Program-made: the position numbers and the translations under genes
Assembly: GCA_023159155.1 (NCBI GenBank)
Contig: JAJNNX010000008.1
Coordinates: forward strand, 930,001 to 994,000
Length of the DNA stretch: 64,000 nucleotides
Reading direction: 5' to 3'
Source: Ustulina deusta
Taxonomy: Eukaryota > Ascomycota > Sordariomycetes > Xylariales > Xylariaceae
The notes under the pieces: model-generated
What the model was told of the DNA's origin: nothing
Databases searched by the model: none
Seen by the model: only the letters and a program-made list of their open reading frames with translations
Part shown: in pieces, positions 12,295-27,059 of the stretch
Numbering within the stretch: position 1 is the stretch's first letter
How the letters are laid out: every line of letters starts with the position of its first letter

Positions 12295-13668
12295 AAGCTA
12301 TTTATATATACTAAATAATATAATAAACACTATTTTTTTTTTATTAGCTTTATTTATTTAGATCTGCTAGAATTTATTTTTTAAGTTAATAAAAATATAT
12401 TATAAATATTCTACTACTTTTTAAATCTAGTTTTAAGTATTAGGTAGCAAATAAGCTCTTTTTTTAGTTACTTTATTAAGTTTATAATAATTATAACAGA
12501 ATTGCTAGATTATATTTTTAGAATATTTATTAATAGTTTTATTTATAATTATATTACTAGGTGCTTTTTTTAGTATTAGTAACGCTAGGGCACTTTATAG
12601 TCCATAGCCCTTTTAAATATAGATTTTAAAGTATATATTAATAAAGTTTTTAATTGCGTTTTTTTATTAAAGACTATATTAATAAAGTAGCAACCTAATT
12701 AGTATAGTATTTTTAGTATTAATATAATGCTTTGTTTTAGTAATAACTTCTGTCTTTTTTAGTACTAGGTCAAATAATCCTAAAAACTTATAAATAAGGT
12801 TATTTAAACGTTCTCTTACCTATAAGTTATTAGAAGTATTTTTGTACTATTTTATAATACTTATTTAGTATATTGTTTTAGATACTATACTAGCTTAGGT
12901 ATTTTTTAGTAGTTTTATAGTAAGTATTTCTATAAAGCATATTAGTTATACGGTTTTTTGCTTATTTTTTAGGCTAAAAACACCTTTTTACTCGTAGAAC
13001 TTATGCTTGCTTACGGTAAGGTCCTTAGAGAAAGTCCGGTCCGGTATAACACTACTAATAACTTCCTATATTTATGTTATATTATTATTAATAATAAATT
13101 TAGCTATAATATAGCAATTCTGCATTATTTATAGTTCTATTTTTTTAATGCTATATATTATGCTTTACTATTAAAATAAGTATAACTTTAGTTTAACTAC
13201 TAGTAACTCTAATATATAATAACTTATATATTTATAGTTTTAAAAAACCATAAATATTATATTACTATTAATAACCTAAGCCTAGAACAAGTTATAATAG
13301 TCCTAATATTTATTATATAATTTACTTTTTTTTAGTATTAGTTTTATTTTGCCTTTGTCTACTTTAACCGCATAAACAGGGCTATTTTATATATTAAAAA
13401 GTTCTTAAAGCTTTCGATTAATTTTGGCTTTTTTATTATTAAATTAATTATAAAAGCTCTATTTAATTTTTTCTTTTTTAAGATTATTAAAACTAACAAA
13501 ATATACGTACTTACAAATTAGTGATTTTTTTTAGAACAATTTATACTTAGTCCAAAACTTATCGGCTAAATTGTTATAAAATAGCATATTTTTAATTATT
13601 ACGGATTGATCTGATTTTAAGGGCTATAAGGTCTATAAGGTCTATTTTAGCTATTTTGGTTGTTTTTA

Positions 13669-13713
13669 GTAGTCTTTGGCCCAATAACCTGTTTTACTAC
13701 AGTTAAAATATTT
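13669..13713 (-). pseudogene. mutated CCHC zinc knuckle at gag C-terminus of outer gypsy
   Basis: The 15 codons read KYFNCSKTGYWAKDY on the minus strand. Metal-ligand positions 2, 5, 10 and 15 of the C-x2-C-x4-H-x4-C pattern are Y, C, Y, Y: three of four ligands are lost by single transitions (Cys to Tyr by G to A, His to Tyr by C to T). This fixes both the orientation and the gag/pol boundary. Confidence 0.75.
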
Positions 13714-14653
13714 GTTTTTTTTAATTTTAGCAGTATACTTAACTTTATTAGTCTTATCTAGCTTAGTTATTTGGTTAACTTTATAATTATTATTATAAGG
13801 GTTAGATATAGCTAGTAGTAATACTTTTAGAATTATTAACTTATAATTAATAGGCTAAATATAGCTAATATTTAGCTTGGCTAGTATTACTAAATTGATT
13901 CTATAGTTATAGAACAGCGCTAAAATGCTTTATAACTATATTATTACTTGTAGTATGTTATATATTTTATTTTTAATTATAGTTTTAAATATAAACTTAG
14001 TTAATCGGGTTATTTTTTTGATTACTTTGCTATTATTTAGATCTTGCACTAATTTTTTAAAATATAGCTAGATTATTAATATATATATACTAAACTTATA
14101 TATAAATAAGTTTTTTATTTATTAAGTTTTATATTAGCTACTTAAAAACTAATAATAAATTTTTCTAAGTTGCTATAAATAATTAATATATAATTTCTCC
14201 TACGCTAGCAAAAGATTTATAAATAATACTAAAGGGCTATAAAATACATTATAAGTTTTTAATACTTATATAATAGCTTTTAAGCAGTTAGCCTAAGTAG
14301 CATCCTTAGTACGCCTAATAAACTAAGCTATAGCTTAAAAGTCTTTGGCTAATTTAGTACTAATACGTATTATTTATAACTTATATAAAACAAGTGCTTA
14401 AATTAGTTGGTTCTATATATCCTTTATTTTATTAAAGATTGTATAATTAGTAATAATAAGTTATAAATTTGCTAAAATTATAACCTTGTTTTTAGGTTTA
14501 TACTTGTTTAGGCTGCCTATATTAATTATTAATATAGCTTTAGAGAATATATACTAAATATATTATTTTTGTTTAGTTTATATTTCTAATAGTACTTAAT
14601 ATTGGTATAAGTTTAATAATTTGTTTTAAAATTTTTTATTACTAGTTATATAT

Positions 14654-15016
14654 TGCAGTAGGGCTGGTGCGCGCGTACAGGAGACAGGTCCTTAGTTATG
14701 GAGTAGAACGCATTCTCGGAGACCTTGGAGATTACGGGACAAGAGGTATAAGAAGCGTGCGTTTTTATTTGAAGCTATAGAGGACTTTTTTTTTATATAG
14801 CAGACAATAGATAATTATTACAGAATACTAGATAAAAATTAGAAATTTGTTTTTATTAATTAATTATTGCGTTTTTATTTATAATTACAAATTAGATCTT
14901 GATTTAATACGTATAAAGATTTGCGAGCCGGAAGACGTAGTCTAATATATACTGATTAGGTAGGTTTGGTTGGTTTGAGTGTGCGATACGCCGATTAGAA
15001 GCCCTGTTCTATTTTA
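14654..15016 (+). repeat. 5' LTR of inner gypsy element, 363 bp
   Basis: It begins TGCAGTAGGGCTGG and ends in a mutated CA (TA at 15015-15016). It matches 27060-27422 over its full length without length change; differences are transitions. The first 110 bp of this copy are less mutated than the right copy, while its final third is more mutated, so mutation is mosaic. Confidence 0.92.
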
Positions 15017-18000
15017 TTAGTATTTTTAGTAAAATAACAAAAATTAATATTATTTAATGTTTTTTAGAGCACAACCTACGATTAGAAACTAATATTTCTA
15101 GCTAATATACCTAATATACAAAGATTAATTACTAATTATGCTAATTAGTTATATTTTTTTTAATAAATTCTTATATAAAGCTAGACTTTTAATATAATTT
15201 AATAATATAATATAAAAATAATAAAAAATTAATTATAATAAAAATTAAATAAATATAAAGTATTAATAAAATTGTTATTTTTAGAACAACTAATTATAAA
15301 AATACTAATAGTACTATACTACTTTTATTAGATCTATAAAAAAAATATAAAACTTAACTATAGTTATATTAAAAAAGCTAATATATTTGCTAAACTTAAA
15401 TATATATAAGCTTTTAATAAAGAATTTATAAAAGTACTATACTAATTATATATGTTTATATAGTAATAAGAACTGCAAAATATTAAACAAGAAAATATTA
15501 TTAAAACTTAAAAACTATTATTTTATTTTTAAAATATTTATTATTTTATTACTTTTATATACTAATAGTCCTAATTAGCAACCTAGGATAAATAACCTAA
15601 ATATTCTAAAACAACTATAAAATTTTGGGCTTTTTCTAATAGGGTTTACTTTAAACATTCTAATTATAAATATATTTATTTTTAATACTATGCTAATTAA
15701 TAATTAGATTAGTAAATACTAGCTAGCTAGGCTTTTAATATTTATATAATTAGTTTTTAGAAGTGCTACAATTCTATATATTGTTAGTTTATTTATTTCT
15801 AATTTTATATCCTATTTTTAGAACTAATTTAATAGAAAGAATATAACTAAATAGTTTTGCGGAATAAAAAAACTTTTTAAGTTATATAAACTTTTATAAG
15901 CTAAATAGATTAATTAGTTATTATACTAAATAAAAACTATAATTAAAAAATATATAGTTTAATATATTATTAGTTTTTGTACTAATTAAAATTAAACTGT
16001 TATAAGCTTAAAATAAAAATATAAAATAATTAATTTTAAGCAAACCTAATTACAAAAAAAATAATTTATTAAGCTCTTTTTAAGTACTAAAACAATTTTT
16101 TAAAATTATGCTTAATTTTTCTTTAAATATATAGCTTTAGTTAATAAACTTAGCTAAAAAATATTTTTAATATTTAAGAAGTCTTACTTATATAATTTAA
16201 TTAAATTAATCTTTTTTTAATTATTTTAAAAATATTTTTAATAAATATAGAATTATTAAAAATAATTTATAATAAAAAGAATATACTAATATTATAAATA
16301 TTTTTAAATAATAGGCTAACTTAGAATCTTCTTTTTAGCTATAAATAGTAATATTAAGTTTTTTAAACAGTATTACTAGCTTAGAACTATTATTAAATAT
16401 ATTTTTTTATTCTATTTAGTAAGCTATACAAATATAATTATTCTAAGCTTTATTAGTTGCTCTTTTAATTTAGCTACTTATAACTACTTTTTTTATTATG
16501 CTTCTAATAGTCCATATATATATAGACCCAGTAATTAAACAATTAATAACTAAAATAAAAAACTTTTTTATTTATAATATTTAAATAACTAAAGTAATAA
16601 CTAAAATAATATAATTATTAATTAACTAGAATTAATATTATGTTTTTTTTAGTTAGACGTCCTACTAGGAGATTAGCTAGCAAAACAGGCAGCAATACAA
16701 AAATAGCCAATTTGGAGCTTTTACTACTTAAATATAATAATTAAACTTTTAGAGGTATAACTAATTAAGTAGCTAGAATAACTTTAGAAGTACTAGTAAC
16801 AATTTGTATAAATATTAGTTTTATAGAACTAAAGATTATATATAATAAAGCTATAAATTAAAAAAAAAAGCAAAAGATTTTAAAGCTTTATATAAAAAAT
16901 ATAACTTTAGAGCTTAGTATATTAGTTTATTATATATATTTTAGTATATTTGTTTATTTATAGTTAATCTAGATAAAATATTAAAAAATAAAAATAAAAA
17001 TAGATTTATGCTTTTAGTTTTAATATAGATTTATTGCAACTGTTTTGGTAAATATTTTCTAGTAGCTCTAGTAGCTTATAAAGCTTTATATAAATTTAAT
17101 TATGTTTTAAAAGATCTAGAATTCGAAAATAAAACCTAATTATAAAACCTAAAACTTAATAAAAATAAAAATATTTTAAACAACTTAGCTTAATTACTTG
17201 TTTTAATATTTAAACAACTAATTATAACTAATTAGCCTAACCTTAAAGTAAAATTTTAAGTTAACTTAGTTTTTATAAAATAATAAAAGCTTAATATTCT
17301 AACTAAAAAAAACTATTTAAAATTCTAATATAATAAATAGCAAAAATACTAGAATAAGCAAAAGTTTATAGTATTAAAAGTAATTAATTAAGTTGCTCTT
17401 TTAGATAATTTATTAGCGCTTATAGTTCTGGACCCTATTAATATATTTAATATATAAGCTTATATAAAAGCTATAATAATAATAAAAAAATGCCTAAATA
17501 AAGAAGATAATATTACGCTTAAAACTTATAATATTATTTAACCCTATAAAATAACTAGTGCTATAATAAGTATAAGTACTAATTAGTAAATATCCTTATT
17601 TGTTTTAGGAATAAAAAAACGCTAGGTATTTTTTAATAAAATTAATAATTTATTTAAAACTAAAGTAAAGTTAATTTAGGAAGAACTGTTAGGTTTATTT
17701 TTTAATACGTTAGAATTATTTGTAGTATAGGCCTTTAAAATAGGATAGATATTAAGCAAAAAAACAATTAGATTAAATTAATTAAATAAACTTAAGTTTA
17801 AAATAAATAATTAATAAATACTAGATATACCTATTTTAGAAGTTAATAATATATATATAACGCTACAAAAATTTATAAAAAAGGTCTACAAAACTTTTTA
17901 AATAGGTATGCTTTTATAGAACATAGAAAATTATATAAAAACTATACCTAAAGTTATAATAAAAATTAGAAAATTATTAAAAAGCTTACTAATTATTAGA

Positions 18001-19499
18001 TTTTTTAATATTAATACTTAATTATATATTTTAGTAAAAAGTTATATTAAAAATAACTAATTTTTCATAATTAATATTTAAATAATTTAAAATAAATATT
18101 TTATTAAACTAGAAGTATTTTTATAATTATATAAAAAAATTATTGTTTAGCTAGTATAGATTGCTAAAAAATATATATAAGTTGTTTTTATATATATAGT
18201 TCTAAATAAAAAAGTAGCTATTTTTCTGCTTCTAGAAATAAATCTTTTAGAAATTATAGATTATATTTTTTATTTTAAAAATTTAGTTCTAATAGCTATA
18301 TTCATTTTTGGTAATATATATATTATTGCCTCTGTAACTCTGCCTATCTAATTATATTTTTATAATAAATTAGCAATTAGAGCTACAGAAAACTAATAGT
18401 TATTTATATATAAAGAGCTGCTATAAATAGCTATAATCAGTTTTTAATTAATATTTAAATTTTATTTTTATTATGTGCTACTAGGGTAACTTTTAATTTA
18501 GTACTAAACCTAAATAATAAAATTACGTAGGAATACTTTTGTAATGTTGATTAGCTACTTGCGAACCGTATGGACCAAATACTAGAGCTAAACAATAATA
18601 CTTTTTTTATAAGTATTTTATTAAATAATAAATTCTTAATAGTTTTTAGGACTATTATTTATAGAGCTATAAAAAAAGCAAAAAAAATAAAAGTCTTAAA
18701 AGCTAAATAGATAGCGTTTTTTTTTTTTTTTTTTTTTTTTGATATTTATAATATATAAGCTTAAATTAAAGAAAGTTTACTTAGTTAATAATGCAAAATA
18801 TAATAGTTCTGTATTTCTAGGGTTAATTAATTAAAAAAAAAAAGCTTTAGTAAAAATATATAATTAGTACGAACTAGATAAAATGTTTAAAAAGGAAAGG
18901 ATTTATTTAAATATTTATTTATGTTTTATTATATAACTTAAAAGAACTTGATTAACTAAGGAACATTTCTAGAAAATTAAAAAAATATATAAAAATATTA
19001 GAACTTATTAATTAAAGAAAGGAGCTTTTAGTTAAAGTGTTATATAAATATAAAATAGTTCTAGCTTAAGATTTTAGTAAGATTAGAAAAATATATAATA
19101 AAATTGTACTACTATATAAGATTTAAATAATATTATATAAAGTTTAGCAAATAAAAAAAATTCTTATTTTTGTATTACTATAAAAAAGAGTATTAAATAT
19201 ACTTAAAACTTAATTTATAAATAATATATTAAAAGAAAAATATAGCATATATTAGAATGTATAGTTTATAGTAAAAAAAAAAAATAAAGGGCTTAAACTA
19301 ATTAATTCTGCTATTAAATTAAATATAGTTATAATCTAAAATACTTTTTTACTAAAAAGCTATAATAAATTTGCTAAAAAATTTGCTATATATAAAATCT
19401 TATTAGTAATTGATTTTTTTTTTAGATATAATTAGATATTTTTGTTTTTTTTTAGTTAAGCGCTAATAGTTTTTTTTATACTACTTGGAATTTTATAAA

Positions 19500-20340
19500 T
19501 AATAATATTTTTTTAAGGTACAATAAATTTGGTAGTTCATTTTTTTAGGGTAGTTAGCCAAATATTATATAATATTATATTTAGAAAATATAAACTATTC
19601 TTTAATAATATAGGAGTTAAAGGGCTTATTATTTGTTATAATAATTAAAAAGTTGCTTTTGGCATATAATAATTTATTTTTGAATATATTAAAAATATTA
19701 ATGCAGTTTTACTAAATTTTGAATTAGTAAGTGCTATTGCAAATAGTATTAAAAGCGAATAGTATAGGTTAATAGTAATACTAGTTGGATATTTTTGTAG
19801 AACTAATAGCTATAAACCTATAGGGGCCAAAGTATTTAAAATTTTAAAATAAATAGTATATAGCAATATTACAAAAATAAAAGCTTTTTTAAAAATAAGT
19901 AGTTATTATTAGATATAGGTAAAAATATATGCTATAATAGTACTTTTATTAATTATGCTTTTTTAGTATAATATTAAGTTTGTTTAAAGAAATAATTAAA
20001 AGTAAGCAATAACAATATTATAATAAGCTTTAATAACTATTTTTTACTTAATTATTTTAGATTATAAAGCCAAAAAAATCTAGCTAAAAGTTAATATTTT
20101 AAAAAAAAGATAAAGCGCTATACTTTATTAACTAATCAAAAATAAAATATACCTATTTAGATATAAATTAAAAACTTAAAAAGGATTTAAATTAAATTAT
20201 AACGTAACAAAAAAAAAATACTTAGAAGTTATTAAAGCCTTTTGCTAACTATAAAACTATTTATATAAAATTAGATTTTATTTAGAAATAGATATAAAAG
20301 TACTAATTACCTAGCTAAACAATAGATTTTTTGTACTATT
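19500..20340 (+). pseudogene. RT / RNase H relic of inner gypsy pol
   Basis: At 19826-19918 the plus strand reads AKVFKIL, then after a stop SNITKIKAFLKISSYYR, the RT 'thumb' block that in fungal gypsy elements resembles AKVxKILEWP...EARAFLGIxxYYR. At 20185-20335 it reads NVTKKKYLEVIKAF and NYLYKIRFYLEIDIKVLI, the RNase H block around the catalytic Asp. Upstream to about 19,500 are weaker RT traces. Interruptions are nonsense changes; Lys and Ile replace Glu and Thr/Val as expected from transitions. Confidence 0.75.
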
Positions 20341-22199
20341 TAGTACAGTTCTAACTTAATAGGTTGTTTTTATTAAAATATTTAATTTTAAATTGTATTA
20401 TATTTTTAAAAAAAAATATATAGTAGCAAACGGACTATTATATAAACTAGAAGAACTATTAGATAAATTAGATAATTAATAAAAAAAAATATAGAAAATT
20501 TTATTAATTTTTAATTTTATATTATAATAGTTAAACTAATAATTGCCCCAAATATTGCTGCCCCTTTTAAACCAAAACAAAAATAGTTAATATATTTATA
20601 AGAACTAGCAATATATTTTATTACCGGGAGTCTGCTTGATTGCTTTATAATAGTAATATAAAAAAGAATTTATAAAAATTAAGCTTTTTAATTTTTTATT
20701 TATAAAAATTGCTTTAAAAAAAAAATAAAACTATTATATTAGATCTAATATTATATTAATAACTTTAATAATTAAAAACGCTTTTTTAAAAAAAGCTATA
20801 TATAACTAAAATATTAAAGCTAGAACTCTATATACTATAGAATTACTGCTTAATACTACTAGAAAAACTTATATAAAAATATTAAAAATGCTTTAAAAAG
20901 CTATAAACTATACTAATAAATATAGGACAGGCGATCTAGAAAAAAACACTGTTATAATAAGGCTAAAAATATATTTATAAGCTAGGTTTTTAATGTTTAA
21001 TTTATGCCTAATAATAATAGGTTTAAAGCAATTATTAAAGCTAAATATAAAATATTAGCTTATTTTAAAGCAATACTACTTTAATTAGCTAATTTTAAAA
21101 ATATTGCTTAATTTATTAAGCAATATATTATTTATTAGTATAGTATTTCTATTAGGATTAAATATAACAATAGTTCTAAAAATAAAAAAAAAGTTATAAT
21201 AGTTAAAATATAATTTAAATTTATAATAACTTATAGTGTAGTATATTACTTCTAAAGCTAGAGACTTATTAAATTAGGCTAAAAAGCAGTTATTAGCAGC
21301 CTTAAAAAGGTAATTTAAAAGATAAAAAAAGGCTAAACTAAACAACTTAACAAAGTAATCTGGGCTAATAGAACTATTACTTAACACTATAACTATAGTA
21401 TATATAAAATAGTCTATAGTTAATTATTAGTTTTACTAATTAAAAATGTTATTTTAATATAGCGGATTATTAATTAATAAAATACCCCTAATTATATATT
21501 TTTTTTAGTATATAAAGTATAGCAATTCAGAAAAAAAAAAAAATATAACTAAGGTCTAATATATTATTATTAAGAAAAAATGCCAAGCTGCAAAATGGGC
21601 TAATTAGCGATATACCTATAAGGTCTGCCTTATAGCCTTAAAAAAAAAAACCTTGTCCTTATGTTTAATATTCTATTAAATAATAATAAATTTTGAAGCG
21701 CTAAACTCCTATATAAATAAAAAAGCCTATTTTTTATAGTATTTAAAGAAAAAAATAAAAAATATAAAATAAAAAAGCTAAGAGGATATATAAAAGTAAG
21801 GATTTATATATCAAATAGCTTACAACTATTTATTAAAAATAAAGCTAGATATTAAGAACTAGTTAACCTTACTACTAACAAATAAATAATAGGCTTATTA
21901 AAGAATAACTACTATAAAAAAAATATAAATATAGCTAGGATAGCCTTAATTAGAGCCATAATATAACTAAACAAAAGCTAAATAAAGCTTAAAACATAGT
22001 AAGACATAGCTAGAACATAGCTAAAATAAGCTTAAATATATTTAAATATAACCTAAAATATAGCTAGATATAGCTAGGATATAGCTTAAATAAACTATAA
22101 TATGGCTTAGATAGGCTAAAAATACTAAAATATAAACAAAACAATTAAAAAAAATTAGGAAATTATTAGTAATAAAGCTTTATTATATTAAATTAAGAT

Positions 22200-25100
22200 T
22201 TTAATTAAAATAGGCTTAAAAACTAAGTATTTAAGCTTTAATAATTTATAATTAGGAAAAAAGTCTATTAATTAGCAAGCAATATTTTTTTAAATTTAGA
22301 AATTAAGAAAATAAATATAACTAAAATCTATAGATTTAGTATTATATATTATAATAATATTGTTTTAATTAGCTTAGATTTATTATAAAATAATACCTGC
22401 TATTTGTATTTTTGCCCTTTTTTATTGTTTCTATGCTACTTTTTTACTTTTAGGAACCTACTTTAAAATAGCAACCTTACTACTGCTTTATGGGCGGATT
22501 AACTAGAGGATATATAAAATAACGTGTAATAATTTCTATTTGATTAGTTTAAATTAGGAACTTTTTTGGGCTGTTTTGCTTATTTAGATTTTTATTTTTA
22601 TTTTTTTGGGTTGCTGCTATATATAAATAAGCATATTTAGTATTGCTTATATAATATTTGTAGTCCGGCTGGCTAACTAAATAAATATAATTGCTATAAG
22701 CATTAGACTATAAAAGATTTGTTAACTTATATCTAAAAAATAGCTATATTTTAAAGCAACTATTGTTTTTAGATTTTTGGAATTAATAAATATATAACTA
22801 GCAAAGAATAGGATTAGGAGTCCTAGTTAATTAAATAGCAAGTGCTATTATTTGTGCTAGATAATTAAGCATTATAAAAAAATATTTGCTAAATAGACTA
22901 TTATAGTATAGCTTAATATAAAAAGGCATAAGTTTGCTAGTAGATATTATAACTGCTTTAAATATAGCTTTATTATTAAATATTATAAAAAATAAAAAAT
23001 AAATATTCTAGCATATATATTAATTAGTAGTATAGCTATTTAGAGCTTTAATAGTAAAATAATAAAAAATCTAATAATTGCTATTAAATATTTTTATTAG
23101 TTATATATAAAAGTTAAAAAAAGAATATAAAGCTTATTTATTTGTATTAATTAAAAAAGCTATAATATTTATTTTAACTATGCTTAAAAGCTTTTTTGTA
23201 AATAGCGCATAGCTTTATTAGCTTACTAAAATCTCTTGGTAATACTGTATGTTTTAGAATTATAGCTCTAAAAAAATATACGTTTGAAAGGAGTATAGCT
23301 AGAATTATTAAAGCTATACTAGATCTTAACCAGAAATATGTAATATATTACAATTTAGTACTAAATAATAAGGAAAATAGTATAATAGTTGTTTTAAAAA
23401 TATAACTTATATATTAATTAGTTTAATTAAAATATTTATTAGCTTTAGTACGTATTGTTTTGATTAGTATCTAACTATTAAAGCTTTTTTTATAACTTAG
23501 CTCTTTTTTGATTAATTGTAATAAAAAATCGGGATTATATAGGCTAGCTTAAAACAAGGGATCTTTATAATTAGGAAAAAAAAATAATTAAGCGTTAGGT
23601 TTGCTAGCAGTAAGGTAGTACAGCTAAAAATAATATATAGGATTTAATATATATAATAGTAAGTTAGTTAATATAAAAGCTTTAGATATACTCTAATTAG
23701 TAATACTTGTTTTTTTTTGGATTATTTAAACTTTTAGATTAACTTACAAAGCAATTAAAGCTTAAAACTTTAATTGTTTATTAATAATCTGACCAAATAT
23801 AAATATATTTATATAGTATTTAGTATAGTTAATATAAAAATAATAATTATATAGCGGATAAAGATAACTAAAAAAAGCTAGTATATATTTTTTGCCTTAA
23901 GACAACTAATTATTAAATATTATAAAAAATAATAAAAAATAAAAATATATATTATAATATATTATATATAGACTAATTATTATAGATCAAGTAAGTAAAA
24001 TTAGGAATATAAAAAAGTATAAGTATGAATGCAGTTTATATAAAAAAATAAGTAAGTAAATTAAGAAAAGATAATTAATTTATATAAAACTAACAAATAT
24101 TACTTTTTATAAAGTAATATAGGTAGGGAAGCCCTGATTAGTACCTTTTTTTAATAATAATTTATATTAAAAAAGAATTAATAAAGTTTTTGCAGGAAGG
24201 CAATACAGACTAACTAGACCTATACTAGCCTGGCAGACCTTATATTTAGCCCTTAACTATTTATTTTCTAGCTAATATATTTTATACCACTAGTCCTTAA
24301 ATTTTACCTATTAATATATAGACTATATATTTGTTATATTTTATTTATATTTCTGATTATTAATAAATAGAACTAATATTCTGCTTTAATATTAAAGCTA
24401 TTATATAATTAGCTTATCTTAGCGTTATTACTTCGAATTATTATACCTAAAATGTTTTAACTAACTTATTTAAAGTATTACTAAAGGGATCTAAGAAATA
24501 TATATGTTTTTTTTAATAATATTATTACTGTTGTACTATCCAAGCCGGTATAATATATATTGCTAAGTAAACTGCTATATATAAGTCATTATAGTAAAGA
24601 ACTACTATTTTATTCTTGCTAAGAACATAGGAATGTTTTGTATAACTACAAAACTCCTTTAAGCATTATAACTTGAGCTTTTTATAATTTGTTTAGATCC
24701 GGACTAATTAATATATTCTAAAAAGTATAATAATATTAGTAGCTAAATATATTAGAAATTAGTGCATTAATTACTATAGTAATTAGTTATTTTAAACTAT
24801 AGGTAGTATTTAAAGGTATTTTTGTATAGATATTCTTTTAGGCTTAAAACAAAAGCTTTAATAAGAACTATTTTACTTTTTAATTTTTTAAAAAACAGGA
24901 TAGATCTATTAGTTTTGTAGTATTCGGAGCAATTAAGGCAACCGAGGTTAGGTATGCTCCTAATTATTGGTTTGTTATAATTTATAATATTAAATAAAGA
25001 ACACTATATATTACAAATTTTATTAATAATAGTATAATAATTAACGCCTACTAAAAAGTTTCTATTATTTTTAACTATGTTTAGGAATTATTATTTAATA

Positions 25101-26600
25101 GTTATTTGCCTGGACCTAAGTTTGCAGTATTAATCCCTAGTATTTAATAAAATAATAGCTAGCGCTATAGTTATTTCTGCGGAACTTATATACTTTTAGC
25201 CTTTTATAAGCCGAAGCTTTAGGAAAAAATAGTAAATATTATAAATAAAAAACTCTATAATCTAAATAAAGATATATAGAATAATTTGTTAAAATATTAC
25301 AAAAACTATATTATAGTTTATATAAAAAAGCTAGTTTTAGATTTCTAGTTATAGATTTAATTTATTTAGCTAGCTTAGCTAATTTTTTAATAAAATTAGT
25401 TAATTTTCTAGCTAATTATTCTATTTATTAATTTCTAACCTATAAAACTTTACTTAAAGCATTATAAATGTTTGTAAGATTTAATTGCAAAAATATATAG
25501 TTAGTATAACCTAAAATATAAAAATATTCCTTTATTATTATAGTATTTAGTAGCTAATAGAATTAGGATTCCTATTAATATGCCTTTTTATAATAATTAT
25601 TAATGTATAAATAACAAATTTTTTAAAAGATAACCGATTTTTTTTTTTTTTTAAAAATATTTAAATAACTAATAGCTTTGGTGCCCGGATTATTGATATA
25701 ATGATTAGATAGAAATAATATGTTTGGGTTAATACTATAGATATTGGGGCATAACTTATTATTTAGCTCTGTAGGCTAAATATAAAAATAGTTTACAAAC
25801 AATTATTTAGACTATTTGATTATTTTATTGCTTAATTTATAAAACTTAATAAAGAAGTAGTTATAATTATATTAATTTTTAAGGTTAGATAGGTAATACT
25901 TAGTAAGCTTAGGCTTTTTAAAGCAAGTAGTAACTAATTAAATTATTTTTTTATTATAATTATTAATAAATAAGAGTGGACTATTTATTTTATTAATTTG
26001 GTTTTTAAGTAAAATAAAAAATATTAATAATTTGTTTATAATTATTAAATATAAACTTTTAAAAATATTGTTAGTTAATAGACTTTAAAGCTGCTTTTTA
26101 ATATATTTTTTTTGTTTTATATATATAGCTTTTTTATATATACCTAGAATAATTAGTAAAGCTATGGTCTAATATATATTATTTATATAGTATTATTTTT
26201 TAAATATCTAGGTATTTTTTTTAAAGATCTATAACCTAGTAGTTAGAGATTAATACTTAATAACCTAGTAATAAGTATTAAAATTATAAAAAATTGCCTA
26301 AATATTATTAAAAAAATAGAATTGTATACTAGGATTATAGTTACTAAAATAAAGCTTTTTTTTTAGTTAATACTACTTAAAACAAAAGAATAATTAGTAA
26401 TTACTTTATTTTATAAAGCTGATTAATTAATAAATAATAATATAAATATACAAAATATATTTTATAGATTTTTTTTTTAAATTAAATTAGATTTTTTTAT
26501 AATAAATATTTCTACTTTTTAGTTTATTTATAAAGGAATAATAGTTATTAGATTGCTTAAAAAATTAATATAAAGCTAATTAAGAAATACTTTAGTAACT
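22200..26600. other. unassigned 4.4 kb inside the inner gypsy element
   Basis: This follows the expected integrase position and precedes the right LTR by more than 400 bp. It is AT-rich and stop-filled, but some stretches keep protein-like texture on the plus strand, notably about 24,900-25,600 where VFGAIKATEVRYAPNYWFV and YLPGPKFAVLIPSI can be read. No domain was recognised and no internal LTR pair or terminal inverted repeats were found by eye. It could be an extra ORF of the element, a captured gene, or another nested transposon. Confidence 0.4.
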
Positions 26601-27059
26601 ATGCCTAAGTTTAAAAGATTTAATTAAAAATATAAATATTTTAATATATTTAATTTTAGTAAGTAATACTAATTCTTTTTTAGTAATAAGAGAGCTTAAG
26701 CTATAATTTATAAAAGACTTGCTTATTAATAGATTTTTTTTATATTTTAAGAAAATAATATATATAGTAATATAAAAAGTTGTTTTATATTAAATTTTTT
26801 TATTAGGTAGGAGTTCTAAAAAAAATATAATTTGTAAATATATATAGTTAATTAAGCAAATATTAAAAAACCTAAAAATTAAAAAGCTGCTTAAAAAGCG
26901 CTAAGTGTATAAAAAAAACAAAAAGTTAAATTATTAAAAATAGATATAAAAACTAGAAAAGCTTAGCAGTAAAAATCTAAAAAAAATAAATAATTAATTA
27001 GTTATAGTTTAGGTTAGTTATTGTGGTCTAAGGACAAAAACCTAATAATTTGGGAAGTT

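Noticed and set aside
18717..18740. T24 run as LINE poly-A tail on the minus strand
   Set aside because: No LINE coding relic or duplication adjoins it; homopolymers are expected in AT-rich RIP-affected DNA.
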